In this document: positions 1 to 7,323 of the stretch, one piece after another
Layout of the letters: each line of letters opens with the position of its first letter
Numbering within the stretch: the stretch's first letter is position 1
Source: an uncultured Collinsella sp.
GTDB lineage: Bacteria > Actinomycetota > Coriobacteriia > Coriobacteriales > Coriobacteriaceae
Length of the DNA: 30,366 nt
Assembly (NCBI GenBank): GCA_900547655.1
Contig: URHQ01000015.1
Coordinates: 1 to 30,366, forward strand
Reading direction: 5' to 3'
Notes under the pieces: generated by a model
What the model was told of the DNA's origin: nothing
The model's database searches: none
What the model saw: the letters and a program-made list of their open reading frames with translations, nothing else
Made by a program: the position numbers and the translations under genes

Positions 1-14
1 TGTATAAGAGACAG
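1..14. other. Nextera transposon-end adapter remnant
   Basis: The first 14 bases (TGTATAAGAGACAG) are the 3' end of the 19-base Tn5 mosaic end used in Illumina Nextera libraries. They are not genomic. The partial ispG reading frame runs through them and yields the artefact residues CIRDS. Genomic sequence begins at 15. Confidence 0.95.
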
Positions 15-15
15 C

Positions 16-780
16 ATCAATCCCGGCAATATCGGCGATTGGGCTAAGGTCGATGCCGTGATCGATGCCGCGGGCGCCGCTGGATGCGCGATTCGTATCG
101 GCGTCAATGCCGGTTCGCTCGAGCAGGATATCGCCGAGCGCGACGACCTCACGCAGCCCGAAAAGCTCGTGATGTCGAGCGAGCGCTTCGTCAAGCACTT
201 TGAGGACCGCGGTTTTACGAACATTGTGCTTTCGGCCAAGGCCCATAGCGTGCAAACGACGCTTGATACCTATCGTGCCCTGTCGCGTGAGATTCCCCAC
301 GTTCCGCTTCACCTGGGCGTGACGGAGGCGGGGACCAAGCTCCAGGGCACCATCAAGAGCTCTGTAGGCTTGGGTATCTTGCTTTCCGAAGGCATTGGCG
401 ACACCATGCGTGTGTCGCTCACAGCCGATCCGGTTGAGGAGCCGCCGGTTGCCTGGGGTATTCTGCAGTCGTTGGGCCTGCGTCGCCGTGGCCCCGAGAT
501 TGTCTCGTGCCCCACATGCGCCCGCTGCCAGGTTAACCTTATTCCCATTGCCGAGGAGGTTACCGAGCGGCTTAAGAACTACTCCGCGCCGCTTTCGATC
601 GCTGTGATGGGATGTGCCGTTAATGGCCCCGGCGAGGCTTCTGATGCCGATCTGGGCGTTGCTTGCGGACGTGGTCAGGCCTTGCTCTTTTCGCATGGCC
701 AGATCATTGGTAAAGTAGCTGAGGACCAAATTGTCGACGCGCTTATGGCCGAGGTCGACAAGCTTATTGAGGAGAAATAA
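16..780 (+). CDS. ispG: (E)-4-hydroxy-3-methylbut-2-enyl-diphosphate synthase, 5' truncated
   Basis: IspG (GcpE) is the [4Fe-4S] enzyme that converts methylerythritol cyclodiphosphate to HMBPP, the penultimate step of the MEP isoprenoid pathway in the cytoplasm. The gene is cut at the contig end; its frame is open from the first genomic codon (16) and starts with INPGNIG, a typical IspG motif. A GTG at 58 is internal and not the real start. The C-terminal cluster domain is intact: Cys codons at 508 and 517 (CPTC) and at 613 (MGCAVNGPGEA) are the three expected cluster ligands, and the GPGEA motif follows. About 255 codons remain of a family length near 350-400. The stop at 778-780 directly abuts proS, which suggests co-transcription. 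Confidence 0.95.
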   Translation: MNPGNIGDWAKVDAVIDAAGAAGCAIRIGVNAGSLEQDIAERDDLTQPEKLVMSSERFVKHFEDRGFTNIVLSAKAHSVQTTLDTYRALSREIPHVPLHLGVTEAGTKLQGTIKSSVGLGILLSEGIGDTMRVSLTADPVEEPPVAWGILQSLGLRRRGPEIVSCPTCARCQVNLIPIAEEVTERLKNYSAPLSIAVMGCAVNGPGEASDADLGVACGRGQALLFSHGQIIGKVAEDQIVDALMAEVDKLIEEK

Positions 781-2502
781 ATGACCCGAGCAATGTATAT
801 GTCTAAGCTTTATGCGCCGACGCTTAAAGAGGATCCGGCGGACGCTGAGCTCGCCAGCCACCGTCTGCTGCTCCGTGCCGGCATGATCCGCAAGGAGGCC
901 GCCGGTCTATATTCCTATCTGCCGCTTGCTTGGCGCTCGATTCGCAAGATCGAGAACATCGTGCGCGACGAGATGGACGCCGCCGGCGCCCAGGAGCTTA
1001 TGATGCCTATCATGGTCGATGCCGAGTTGTGGCGTGAGTCCGGCCGCATCGACGCCTATGGCAAGGAGCTTGTGCGCTTTGACGACCGTCACGGTCGCGA
1101 GTTCGTCCTGGGCCCCACGCACGAGGAGACCGTCACGGCCCTGGTGCGCAATGAGCTGCGCTCCTACAAGCAGCTACCCGTTAACCTCTACCACATCCAG
1201 GATAAGTTCCGCGACGAGTTCCGCCCCCGCTTTGGCCTGATGCGCGGTCGCGAGTTCATCATGAAGGACGCCTACAGCTTCTCCGCCACGCAGGAGAGCC
1301 TGCAGGAGGAGTATGACAAGATGAAGCAGGCCTACGCTAACATCTGCGAGCGCTGCTATATCAAGGCCCTGCCCGTTGTTGCCGACTCCGGTGAGATCGG
1401 TGGCGATACCTCCGTCGAGTACATGGCTTTGGCCGACGCCGGCGAGGCTTCGCTCGTCTACTGCGACGATTGCGGTTTTGCTGCCGATGACGAGGCGGCA
1501 AGCACCAAGGTCGTCGTGACCGAGGGTCCTGGTGACGGTACGCTCACCAAGGTTGAGACTCCGGGCATGGGCACCATTGAGGCAGTTGCTAAGTTCTTTG
1601 GGTTCCCCGAGAACGGCACGCGCAAGTCGCTGGCGTTGATCGATGCCGAAGGTAAGCCCGTCGTGGCCATCGTCCCGGGCGATCATGAGCTCAACGACTG
1701 CAAGGCCGAGCATGTCTTTGGCAAGGGCTATCGCATGATGACCGACGAGGAGCTCCAGACTTACGGTCTGCATAAGGGCTTTATCGGACCGGTTAACCTG
1801 CCCGAGGGTATTCGTCTGGTCTGCGACGAGAGCCTGCGCGAGTCCAAGCAGTGGGCTTGCGGTGCCAACGAGGTCGATTATCACTTTACCGGCGCCTGTC
1901 CCGAGCGCGACTTTACCGTCGATGAGTGGGCTGACCTGGTCACCGTCGTTGCCGGCGATCCCTGCCCGCACTGCGGCAAGCCGCTCTCTGCTGCCCGCGG
2001 CATCGAGGTCTCCCAGGTCTTCCAGCTGGGTACCAAGTATTCCGAGGCCATGGGTGCCACCTTTATGGACGAGGACGGCAAGGAGAAGCCGCTCATCATG
2101 GGTTGCTACGGCGTGGGCGTGTCCCGCTCGCTCGCTGCCGTCGTGGAGCAGCACAATGACGAGCACGGCATCGTCTGGCCGGTCTCTGTCGCTCCGTACG
2201 AGGTCGCGGTGATTCCGCTCGATCCCAAGAAGGAGGAGTGCGCGACCGTCTGCGACCAAATCGTCGAGGGCTTGTGTGCCGAGGGTATCGAGGTTGTCGT
2301 GGATGACCGCGACGAGCGCCCCGGCTTTAAGTTTGCGGACAACGACCTTATGGGCTTCCCGTATCAGGTCGTTCTGGGCAAGCGCGGCCTCAAGAATGGC
2401 ACGGTGGAGCTCAAGGACCGTGCTACCGGCGAGCGTGAGGACGTGGCGATTGACGAGGTCGTCGCCAAGGTTGCCGAGCTGGTGAAGGCTGCCCGTCGCT
2501 AA
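781..2502 (+). CDS. proS: Prolyl-tRNA synthetase
   Basis: Class II aminoacyl-tRNA synthetase that charges tRNA-Pro. The 573 residues match the bacterial-type ProRS length with the INS editing domain. Class II motif 2 is visible at about residues 142-166 (FRDEFRPRFGLMRGREF) and motif 3 at about 441-455 (GCYGVGVSRSLAAVVEQ). Between them is the editing domain (about 230-390, including KSLAL and GDHELND). The C-terminal anticodon-binding domain includes VVDDRDERPGFKFADNDLMG. The start ATG at 781 follows the ispG stop with no gap and has a GAGGAG ribosome site at 769-774; ATGs at 793 and 799 are weaker alternatives. A strong terminator follows 30 bases after the stop, so ispG-proS ends this transcription unit. 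Confidence 0.97.
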   Translation: MTRAMYMSKLYAPTLKEDPADAELASHRLLLRAGMIRKEAAGLYSYLPLAWRSIRKIENIVRDEMDAAGAQELMMPIMVDAELWRESGRIDAYGKELVRFDDRHGREFVLGPTHEETVTALVRNELRSYKQLPVNLYHIQDKFRDEFRPRFGLMRGREFIMKDAYSFSATQESLQEEYDKMKQAYANICERCYIKALPVVADSGEIGGDTSVEYMALADAGEASLVYCDDCGFAADDEAASTKVVVTEGPGDGTLTKVETPGMGTIEAVAKFFGFPENGTRKSLALIDAEGKPVVAIVPGDHELNDCKAEHVFGKGYRMMTDEELQTYGLHKGFIGPVNLPEGIRLVCDESLRESKQWACGANEVDYHFTGACPERDFTVDEWADLVTVVAGDPCPHCGKPLSAARGIEVSQVFQLGTKYSEAMGATFMDEDGKEKPLIMGCYGVGVSRSLAAVVEQHNDEHGIVWPVSVAPYEVAVIPLDPKKEECATVCDQIVEGLCAEGIEVVVDDRDERPGFKFADNDLMGFPYQVVLGKRGLKNGTVELKDRATGEREDVAIDEVVAKVAELVKAARR

Positions 2503-2531
2503 TCGACGTTTCTGCTATTAGATGCAATTAC

Positions 2532-2581
2532 AGGACTGCCCCGTATCTCTCTTAGGATGAGAAGCGGGGCAGTCCTTTTTG
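2532..2581 (+). terminator. Intrinsic terminator of ispG-proS
   Basis: A perfect 12-bp stem (AGGACTGCCCCG at 2532-2543 with CGGGGCAGTCCT at 2565-2576) encloses a 21-base loop and is followed by a T-run at 2576-2580. It is a classic rho-independent terminator for the plus-strand proS unit. Confidence 0.92.
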
Positions 2582-2608
2582 TTGCGTGAATCAGCTCGAC
2601 GGGTAACA

Positions 2609-2645
2609 GAAAACCCCACAGCCCAAATGAGCTGCGGGGTTTTCT
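2609..2645. terminator. Bidirectional intrinsic terminator between proS and the kinase gene
   Basis: The stem GAAAACCCCACAGC (2609-2622) pairs with GCTGCGGGGTTTTC (2631-2644), with one A-C mismatch and an 8-base loop. It has A4 on the left and T4 on the right, so it can terminate transcription from either side. It most likely ends the leftward kinase transcript and backs up the proS terminator. Confidence 0.85.
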
Positions 2646-2679
2646 TTGTGCCTCCGATGCGAAGCGAATCGCTCAGATA

Positions 2680-3444
2680 TTACTGATAATCGACGACGTC
2701 GATCCAGTTCTTCAGGAACTCATCGTTCACGTTGCGCTTACGAGCGAGCTCGGATGCGGCGACGATGCTCGTCCACTGACGCACGACCTGCATGGGCATG
2801 TCGGCGCGGTCGCAGTAGAGCTCCAGGTAGGCCTCGGCCTGATCCTTGCTGTTGAGGGCAAAGAGCAGGTAGGTGGTGGCAACGTCGGCAGCAGGGGAGC
2901 CCTGGGTGGCGTGTGCCCAGTCGCAGACGTACAGCTGGCCATCGTCGCCGACGATGACGTTGGAAGGGTTGAAGTCGCCGTGGCAGACCTTGAACTCCTT
3001 GGTCATGCCGTCCAGACGCTCCTGAAGGTTGTAGCGCGTGGTGGCATTGAGCTGATCAAGGCTGTCGATCATGCGGGCGAACTTGTCGCGCTGACGGTTA
3101 AGCAGCGGGGAGGTGTAGCCGTGGATCTCGATCTGGAGGTCGACGAACATCTCGAGGTACTCACCAAAGCGCTGGGGCTCGGCAGTCATCTTCTCGGCAA
3201 GGGTAGTGCCCGGAACCTTCTCGGTCACGAGCGCCCAGCCGTTGGCGTTCTCGAGCTGGGAAACCTCGAGAGCCTTGGGGCTGCGGATGCCGCACTCATT
3301 GATGCGGGCAAGATTCAAAGCCTCGTTGAACACGTCGGAGACGGGCTTGGTCTCGTTAAAGACCTTGACGATCTTGTCGCCCAGGTCGTAAACGACCTTG
3401 TTGCCACGGCGGACGAGCTCGGTCTTGGAATCGGGTAGCAGCAT
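2680..3444 (-). CDS. APH/choline-kinase-family phosphotransferase, substrate unknown
   Basis: A 254-residue protein-kinase-like small-molecule phosphotransferase. The catalytic loop is CHGDFNPSN (about residues 154-162; D157 as catalytic base, N162 as metal ligand), and the second metal-binding Asp is D175 in VCDWAHA. A candidate ATP-binding lysine is K27 in a short N-terminal lobe. The family includes aminoglycoside, choline and fructosamine kinases. The sequence does not show the substrate, and nothing here justifies calling it a resistance gene. The start ATG (3442-3444 on the complement) has a GAAAGGA ribosome site 7 bases upstream. It lies 88 bases downstream of adhE on the same strand and may be co-transcribed through the hairpin at 3477-3515. 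Confidence 0.85.
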   Translation of the reverse strand: MLLPDSKTELVRRGNKVVYDLGDKIVKVFNETKPVSDVFNEALNLARINECGIRSPKALEVSQLENANGWALVTEKVPGTTLAEKMTAEPQRFGEYLEMFVDLQIEIHGYTSPLLNRQRDKFARMIDSLDQLNATTRYNLQERLDGMTKEFKVCHGDFNPSNVIVGDDGQLYVCDWAHATQGSPAADVATTYLLFALNSKDQAEAYLELYCDRADMPMQVVRQWTSIVAASELARKRNVNDEFLKNWIDVVDYQ

Positions 3445-3476
3445 GGTTGCATCCTTTCAACGATGCGATAGAAGCG

Positions 3477-3515
3477 ACGGCGGGGGTGTGTGAAACACCC
3501 GTGCACCCCCGCCGT
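3477..3515 (-). other. GC-rich hairpin between adhE and the kinase gene
   Basis: A perfect 12-bp stem, ACGGCGGGGGTG (3477-3488) with CACCCCCGCCGT (3504-3515). A nested alternative pairs GGTGT with ACACC within the left arm and loop. Neither strand has a good T-run beyond it, so it is not a clean terminator. For the leftward adhE transcript it could be a partial terminator, an mRNA stabiliser, or a structure tuning kinase expression. Confidence 0.55.
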
Positions 3516-3532
3516 TAAAAACCGTGCTAGAA

Positions 3533-6181
3533 CTAGCAGACGGCGTAATCCTGAGGCTCTCGGCCGTAGTAGGCGTCCAGGTAGAGCTCCTTGATCTCGC
3601 TCATGAGCGGGTAGCGCGGGTTAGCGCCGGTGCACTGGTCGTTGAATGCCTGCTCGGTCATCTCGTCGAGGGTGTCGAGGAAGTACTTCTCGTCAACGCC
3701 GTACTCAGCGATGGTGTGCTTGACACCGATGAAGTCGCAGAGCTCGGTGAGCTTGGTGATGAAGTTCTCGAAGACCTCACGGTCGTCCTTGCCGTCGATG
3801 CCGCAGTAACGAGCCATCTCGGCGTAGTTGTGCAGCGCGTTGGGGTAAGGATACTGAGAGAAGGTTCCCATCTTGACAGGAGCCTCGGCGGCGTTGTAAC
3901 GCATGACGCGGGTCAGGATGACTGCGTTTGCGAGGCCGTGGGGCAGATGGTGGAAAGCGCCGAGCTTGTGGGCCATGGAGTGGTTGAGGCCCAGGAAGGC
4001 GTTACCGAATGCCATACCGGCCATGCAGGATGCGTTGTGCATCTCCTCGCGAGCGTGCGGATCCTTGGCACCGTTGGTGAAGGAGCTCGGGAGGTTCTCG
4101 AAGACGAGCTTTGCGGCGCGCTCGGAGAGGCCCTTGGTGTAATCGGAAGCCATGATGGAGACGTAGGACTCGATGGCGTGGGTCATGACGTCAATACCGG
4201 AAGCTGCGGTGAGGCCCTTCGGGGCGGTCATGCAGTTGTCGGCGTCGACGATAGCCATGTTGGGGAGCAGCGCGTAGTCGGCGAGCGGCCACTTGATGCC
4301 GGTCTCCTTGTCGGTGATGATGGCGAACGGCGTGCACTCGGAGCCAGTGCCCGAAGAGGTCGGGACGGCGACGAAGTAAGCCTTCTTGCCCATCTCGGGG
4401 AAGGTGAAGATACGCTTGCGGATGTCCATGAAGTCCATGGCCATGTCCTCGAAGTTCGCCTCGGGGTGCTCGTACATCATCCACATGATCTTGCCGGCGT
4501 CCATTGCGGAACCGCCGCCGACGGCGATGATGACATCCGGCTCGAAGAGCGTCATCTGCTTGGCGCCGCGACGTGCGCACTGCAGGGAGGGATCGGGCTC
4601 AACGTCGTAGAAGCAGTCGTGAGCGATGCCCATCTCATCGAGCTTGGCCTCGATGGCACGCGTGTTGCCATTCTTGAAGAGGAACTGGTCGGTAACGATG
4701 AAGGCGCGCTTCTTGCCCATTACGTTGCCGAGCTCGTCGAGTGCGACGGGCGTGCAGCCCTTCTTGAAGTAGACCTTCTCGGGTGCGCGGAACCACAGCA
4801 TGTTCTCGCGGCGCTCTGCCACGGTCTTGACGTTGATCAAGTGCTTCACCCCAACGTTCTCGGAGACGGAGTTGCCACCCCAGGAGCCGCAGCCCAGGGT
4901 TAGAGACGGCTTCATGCCGAAGTTGTAGAGGTCACCGATGCCGCCGTGCGAGGACGGGGTGTTGATGACGATGCGGCAGGCCTTCATGACGTGCTGGAAC
5001 TTAGCGATCTTCTCGCTCTGTGCCGGGTGCACGTAGAGAGAGGCGGTGTGGCCCGGGCCACCTGCGAGGACGAGGTGCTCTGCCTTGTCAACGGCCTCCT
5101 GGAAGTCCTTGGCGTGATACATAGCGAGGACCGGGGAGAGCTTCTCGTGGGAGAACTCTTCCTTCTCGGGATCGGTGGAGGTGACCTCGGCGATCAGGAT
5201 CTTGGTATTGGCGGGAACCTCGATGCCGGCGAGCTCGGCGATCTTGGCGGCAGCCATGCCGGGGATGCGGTGATCGAGTGCGCCGTTCTTGAACATGGCG
5301 GCACGCAGGGCGTCCATCTCGGCACCCTGCTTGACGAAGTAGCAGCCGCGACGCTGGAACTCAGCCTTGACATCCTTGTAGATGGAGTCGAGGACGGTGA
5401 CGGACTGCTCGGAAGCGCAGATCATGCCGTTGTCGAACGTCTTGGAGTGGATGATGGAGTTGACGGCGAGCTTGATGTCCGCGGTATCGTCGATGATGAC
5501 CGGGGTGTTGCCGGCGCCGACGCCGAGTGCGGGCTTACCGGAGGAGTAAGCAGCCTTGACCATGCCCGGGCCACCGGTTGCGAGAATGATGTCGACGTCG
5601 CGCATGACCATGTTGGTCAGCTCGATGGACGGCTTGTCGACCCAGCCGATGATGCCCTCAGGAGCACCGGCCTTGACAGCTGCGTCGAGAACGAGCTTGG
5701 CGGCGGCGATGGTGCACTTGGCGGCTGCCGGGTGCGGGGAGATGATGATGGCGTTACGGGTCTTCAGGCAGATGAGCGTCTTGAAGATGGCCGTGGAGGT
5801 CGGGTTGGTGGTCGGGATGACAGCGCCAACGATACCGATCGGCTCGGCGACCTTGGTGATGCCGTAAGCGTCGTCGCGCTCGATGACACCGCAGGTCTTG
5901 GTGTTCTTGTAAGCGTTGTAGATGTACTCAGCGGCGTAGTGGTTCTTGATGACCTTGTCCTCGAGAACGCCACGGCCGGTCTCCTCGATGGCGAGCTTGG
6001 CCAAAGGAATACGAGCCTTGTTGGCGGCCATAGCAGCCTCGTAGAAGATCTTGTCTACCTGCTCCTGAGTGTACTCAGCGAATTTAGCCTGGGCCTCACG
6101 CATAGATTTGAGTTTGGCCTCAAGCGCCTCCACGTTGTCCACGATGGCGGGAGTAGTGTTTTCCGGTGACTTTTTCACCAT
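3533..6181 (-). CDS. adhE: Bifunctional acetaldehyde-CoA / alcohol dehydrogenase
   Basis: AdhE reduces acetyl-CoA to acetaldehyde and then to ethanol, oxidising two NADH; it is a central redox sink in fermenting anaerobes and forms cytoplasmic filaments (spirosomes). At 882 residues it has the full family length. The N-terminal aldehyde dehydrogenase domain (about 1-440) holds the nucleophile C255 in MICASEQSV. The C-terminal iron-dependent alcohol dehydrogenase domain (about 455-882) has VGGGSAMDAGK for nucleotide binding and HSMAHKLGAFHHLPHG (about 734-749) for iron binding. The start has an AAGGAGA ribosome site at 6187-6193. The 5' region holds two palindromic elements (6274-6303) that could bind the NADH sensor Rex. 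Two large antisense ORFs over this gene are shadows. Confidence 0.97.
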   Translation of the reverse strand: MVKKSPENTTPAIVDNVEALEAKLKSMREAQAKFAEYTQEQVDKIFYEAAMAANKARIPLAKLAIEETGRGVLEDKVIKNHYAAEYIYNAYKNTKTCGVIERDDAYGITKVAEPIGIVGAVIPTTNPTSTAIFKTLICLKTRNAIIISPHPAAAKCTIAAAKLVLDAAVKAGAPEGIIGWVDKPSIELTNMVMRDVDIILATGGPGMVKAAYSSGKPALGVGAGNTPVIIDDTADIKLAVNSIIHSKTFDNGMICASEQSVTVLDSIYKDVKAEFQRRGCYFVKQGAEMDALRAAMFKNGALDHRIPGMAAAKIAELAGIEVPANTKILIAEVTSTDPEKEEFSHEKLSPVLAMYHAKDFQEAVDKAEHLVLAGGPGHTASLYVHPAQSEKIAKFQHVMKACRIVINTPSSHGGIGDLYNFGMKPSLTLGCGSWGGNSVSENVGVKHLINVKTVAERRENMLWFRAPEKVYFKKGCTPVALDELGNVMGKKRAFIVTDQFLFKNGNTRAIEAKLDEMGIAHDCFYDVEPDPSLQCARRGAKQMTLFEPDVIIAVGGGSAMDAGKIMWMMYEHPEANFEDMAMDFMDIRKRIFTFPEMGKKAYFVAVPTSSGTGSECTPFAIITDKETGIKWPLADYALLPNMAIVDADNCMTAPKGLTAASGIDVMTHAIESYVSIMASDYTKGLSERAAKLVFENLPSSFTNGAKDPHAREEMHNASCMAGMAFGNAFLGLNHSMAHKLGAFHHLPHGLANAVILTRVMRYNAAEAPVKMGTFSQYPYPNALHNYAEMARYCGIDGKDDREVFENFITKLTELCDFIGVKHTIAEYGVDEKYFLDTLDEMTEQAFNDQCTGANPRYPLMSEIKELYLDAYYGREPQDYAVC

Positions 6182-6273
6182 TTGTGTCTCCTTGCGATCG
6201 GAGATTTACCCTACAAGATGCATGATAGCAAGAAATAATTCGGTGAACGGGCAGATTCCCGTAAAAGACAAAC

Positions 6274-6303
6274 TAAAACGCTTCAATCAAATGAACCGTT
6301 TCA
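6274..6303. promoter_or_regulatory. Candidate operator pair upstream of adhE (Rex-like or LacI-like)
   Basis: Two related palindromes, TGAACCGTTTCA (6292-6303) and TAAAACGCTTCA (6274-6285), have centres 18 bp apart and lie 93-122 bp upstream of the adhE start. The first fits TGAA-n4-TTCA, the core of the actinobacterial Rex operator (TGTGAACGCGTTCACA) and of some LacI-family sites. The outer bases do not match the full Rex consensus. That adhE is a frequent Rex target is established; binding here is inference. Confidence 0.35.
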
Positions 6304-6334
6304 ACTAAATCTATCTGCCTGCTGCATCGCCCCG

Positions 6335-6351
6335 CTCATTGAGGACAGACT
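6335..6351. repeat. Left inverted repeat of the RAYT remnant
   Basis: CTCATTGAGGACAGACT, the reverse complement of 6563-6579 except for one base. It probably represents a terminal or REP-type palindrome recognised by the lost transposase. Confidence 0.75.
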
Positions 6352-6562
6352 CTCATGAGTATTTCAATGGGAAAACGGGACATCTGTTTGATAATCGCTA
6401 TTCGCGGGTCGCGGTTGAGTCGGACACACAGGCGGTGCAGCTACTCGATTACATCCATTTCAATCCCGTGTAAGGTGCGTCCGACTCGCTCGAGGCGTAC
6501 CGTTAGTTACAAGGCATACCAGCTGCGCTATGATCCCTTTGACATCTGCAAACCCTCATATA

Positions 6563-6579
6563 AGTCTGTCCCCAATGAG
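6563..6579. repeat. Right inverted repeat of the RAYT remnant
   Basis: AGTCTGTCCCCAATGAG, matching the left repeat at 16 of 17 positions in inverted orientation, 211 bases away. The rpmB terminator begins 4 bases beyond it. Confidence 0.75.
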
Positions 6580-6582
6580 TGC

Positions 6583-6615
6583 AAAAAGGCGCCCTCCGTA
6601 GGGGAGGGCGCCTTT
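6583..6615 (-). terminator. Intrinsic terminator of rpmB
   Basis: A perfect 13-bp stem (AAAGGCGCCCTCC at 6585-6597 with GGAGGGCGCCTTT at 6603-6615) with a 5-base loop. On the minus strand it is followed by a run of five T, as expected for the leftward rpmB transcript. Confidence 0.9.
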
Positions 6616-6683
6616 GGTAAGTTCTATATGAACGCGAGGTCTTTGACCCGGAGAGTCCGAGGTACTTGTTGGTAAGACCTTAT

Positions 6684-6872
6684 TTAGGAGCGCGCAACCT
6701 TGCCGGACTTGAGGCAGGTGGAGCAAACGTTCATCTTGCGACGGTGACCATCGACGACGACGTAGACGCGCTGGATGTTGGGGCGGAACTTACGGTTGGT
6801 GACGCGGTGAGAGTGGCTGATGGAGCGACCGGCAACGGGGTGCTTACCGCAAACTTCGCAAACTTTGGACAT
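6684..6872 (-). CDS. rpmB: 50S ribosomal protein L28
   Basis: A 62-residue L28 beginning MSKVCEVCGKHPVAGRSISH. It keeps both Cys pairs (CEVC near the N-terminus and CSTC near the C-terminus), so it is the zinc-binding type, with the typical SHSHRVTNRKFRPNIQRV core. A longer frame to 6920 exists, but the ATG at 6870-6872 is the real start: AAGGAGG lies 7 bases upstream and the family begins here. It is monocistronic, with its own -10 element (6927-6932) and terminator (6583-6615). Confidence 0.96.
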   Translation of the reverse strand: MSKVCEVCGKHPVAGRSISHSHRVTNRKFRPNIQRVYVVVDGHRRKMNVCSTCLKSGKVARS

Positions 6873-6926
6873 AACTGACCCTCCTTGGGCGACAAACGAA
6901 CATGTCGCGTTAACAAACAAGCCTGA

Positions 6927-6932
6927 ACTATA
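6927..6932 (-). promoter_or_regulatory. Predicted extended -10 element of rpmB
   Basis: On the minus strand the sequence reads TGC-TATAGT, an extended -10 element about 55 bases upstream of the rpmB start. No convincing -35 is seen. The same TGCTATAGT string occurs before rpsT. Confidence 0.5.
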
Positions 6933-6939
6933 GCACAGA

Positions 6940-7163
6940 AGTCGCTCCCTGTGCGCAATCTACACAGAGATATTCCTCTTTTGGCGATAGTGCCCACGCC
7001 ACGGCCCTGGACGTAGATCCGATTTGCGTGCAGCAGAGGGGATTATGCCAGCTCGTGCGTGCGTTTTCAAGCTCGTCCCACAAATATATATAGGTTTATG
7101 GAGCATTGGGCTCCGTTTACGGATTGCTCTGTATTTATGCTCGCAATTAAGCTCGAGGTTGGC
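6940..7163. other. Intergenic region without a recognisable gene
   Basis: This divergent region between rpmB and the pyr leader shows no ORF with coding character, no tRNA and no long repeat. A short AT-rich stretch near 7083-7096 and a weak 5-bp hairpin (GGAGC/GCTCC near 7100-7113) are the only visible structure. The AT-rich part may assist the pyr promoter. Confidence 0.5.
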
Positions 7164-7323
7164 TACACTATCCCTTGACCATTAAAGGGGTACGAGATAC
7201 CCACATGGAATTACATAGCTGCCAAAGAGCAGCCCTTCCTGTGGGTGTCTGGTCCGCTTTAAGCGGTCGGGCATCTATTTTTTTGACTGTGTCAGCAGTC
7301 AAGACATGTGAGGAAGGAGATCG
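7164..7323 (+). promoter_or_regulatory. pyr operon leader with candidate transcription attenuator
   Basis: A possible -10 (TACACT, 7164-7169) precedes a structured leader. A 10-bp stem (GATACCCACA 7196-7205 with TGTGGGTGTC 7240-7249, one G-U) encloses a small hairpin, GCTGC/GCAGC. Next comes a CCGCT/AGCGG hairpin (about 7254-7266) with imperfect extension and then seven T (7278-7284). A perfect 7-bp hairpin TTGACTG/CAGTCAA (7283-7302) follows just before the ribosome site. An ORF from ATG 7205 stays open through the T-run and overlaps pyrR in another frame. I did not find the standard PyrR-binding loop consensus, so control could be PyrR-independent. Confidence 0.5.

Larger units (their letters stand above)
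6335..6579 (+). pseudogene. Decayed IS200-like / REP-associated (RAYT) transposase fragment flanked by inverted repeats
   Basis: Reading from 6360 gives YFNGKTGHLFDNRYSR, then VAVESDTQAVQLLDYIHFNPV. This matches the conserved C-terminal half of Y1/RAYT transposases (the pattern Y-F-N-x-K-x-G-H-L-F-x-x-R-Y followed by Y-I-H-x-N-P-V). The frame hits a stop at 6471, continues as SDSLEAYR, stops again at 6504, and the SYKAY motif continues one frame over (from 6505). The N-terminal part with the HUH motif is missing, so the gene is dead. The remnant is bounded by 17-bp inverted repeats with a single mismatch. It sits between the adhE regulatory region and the rpmB terminator. Confidence 0.75.

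Noticed and set aside
3524..6169. Two long plus-strand open frames (459 and 407 codons) over adhE
   Set aside because: They are antisense shadows of a full-length, motif-complete AdhE, with low-complexity Val/Leu/Gly/Asp composition and no start signals.
6355..6675. A 106-codon plus-strand ORF in the adhE-rpmB gap
   Set aside because: The frame runs through the transposase remnant mostly out of its ancestral frame and then through the rpmB terminator; it is not a real gene.
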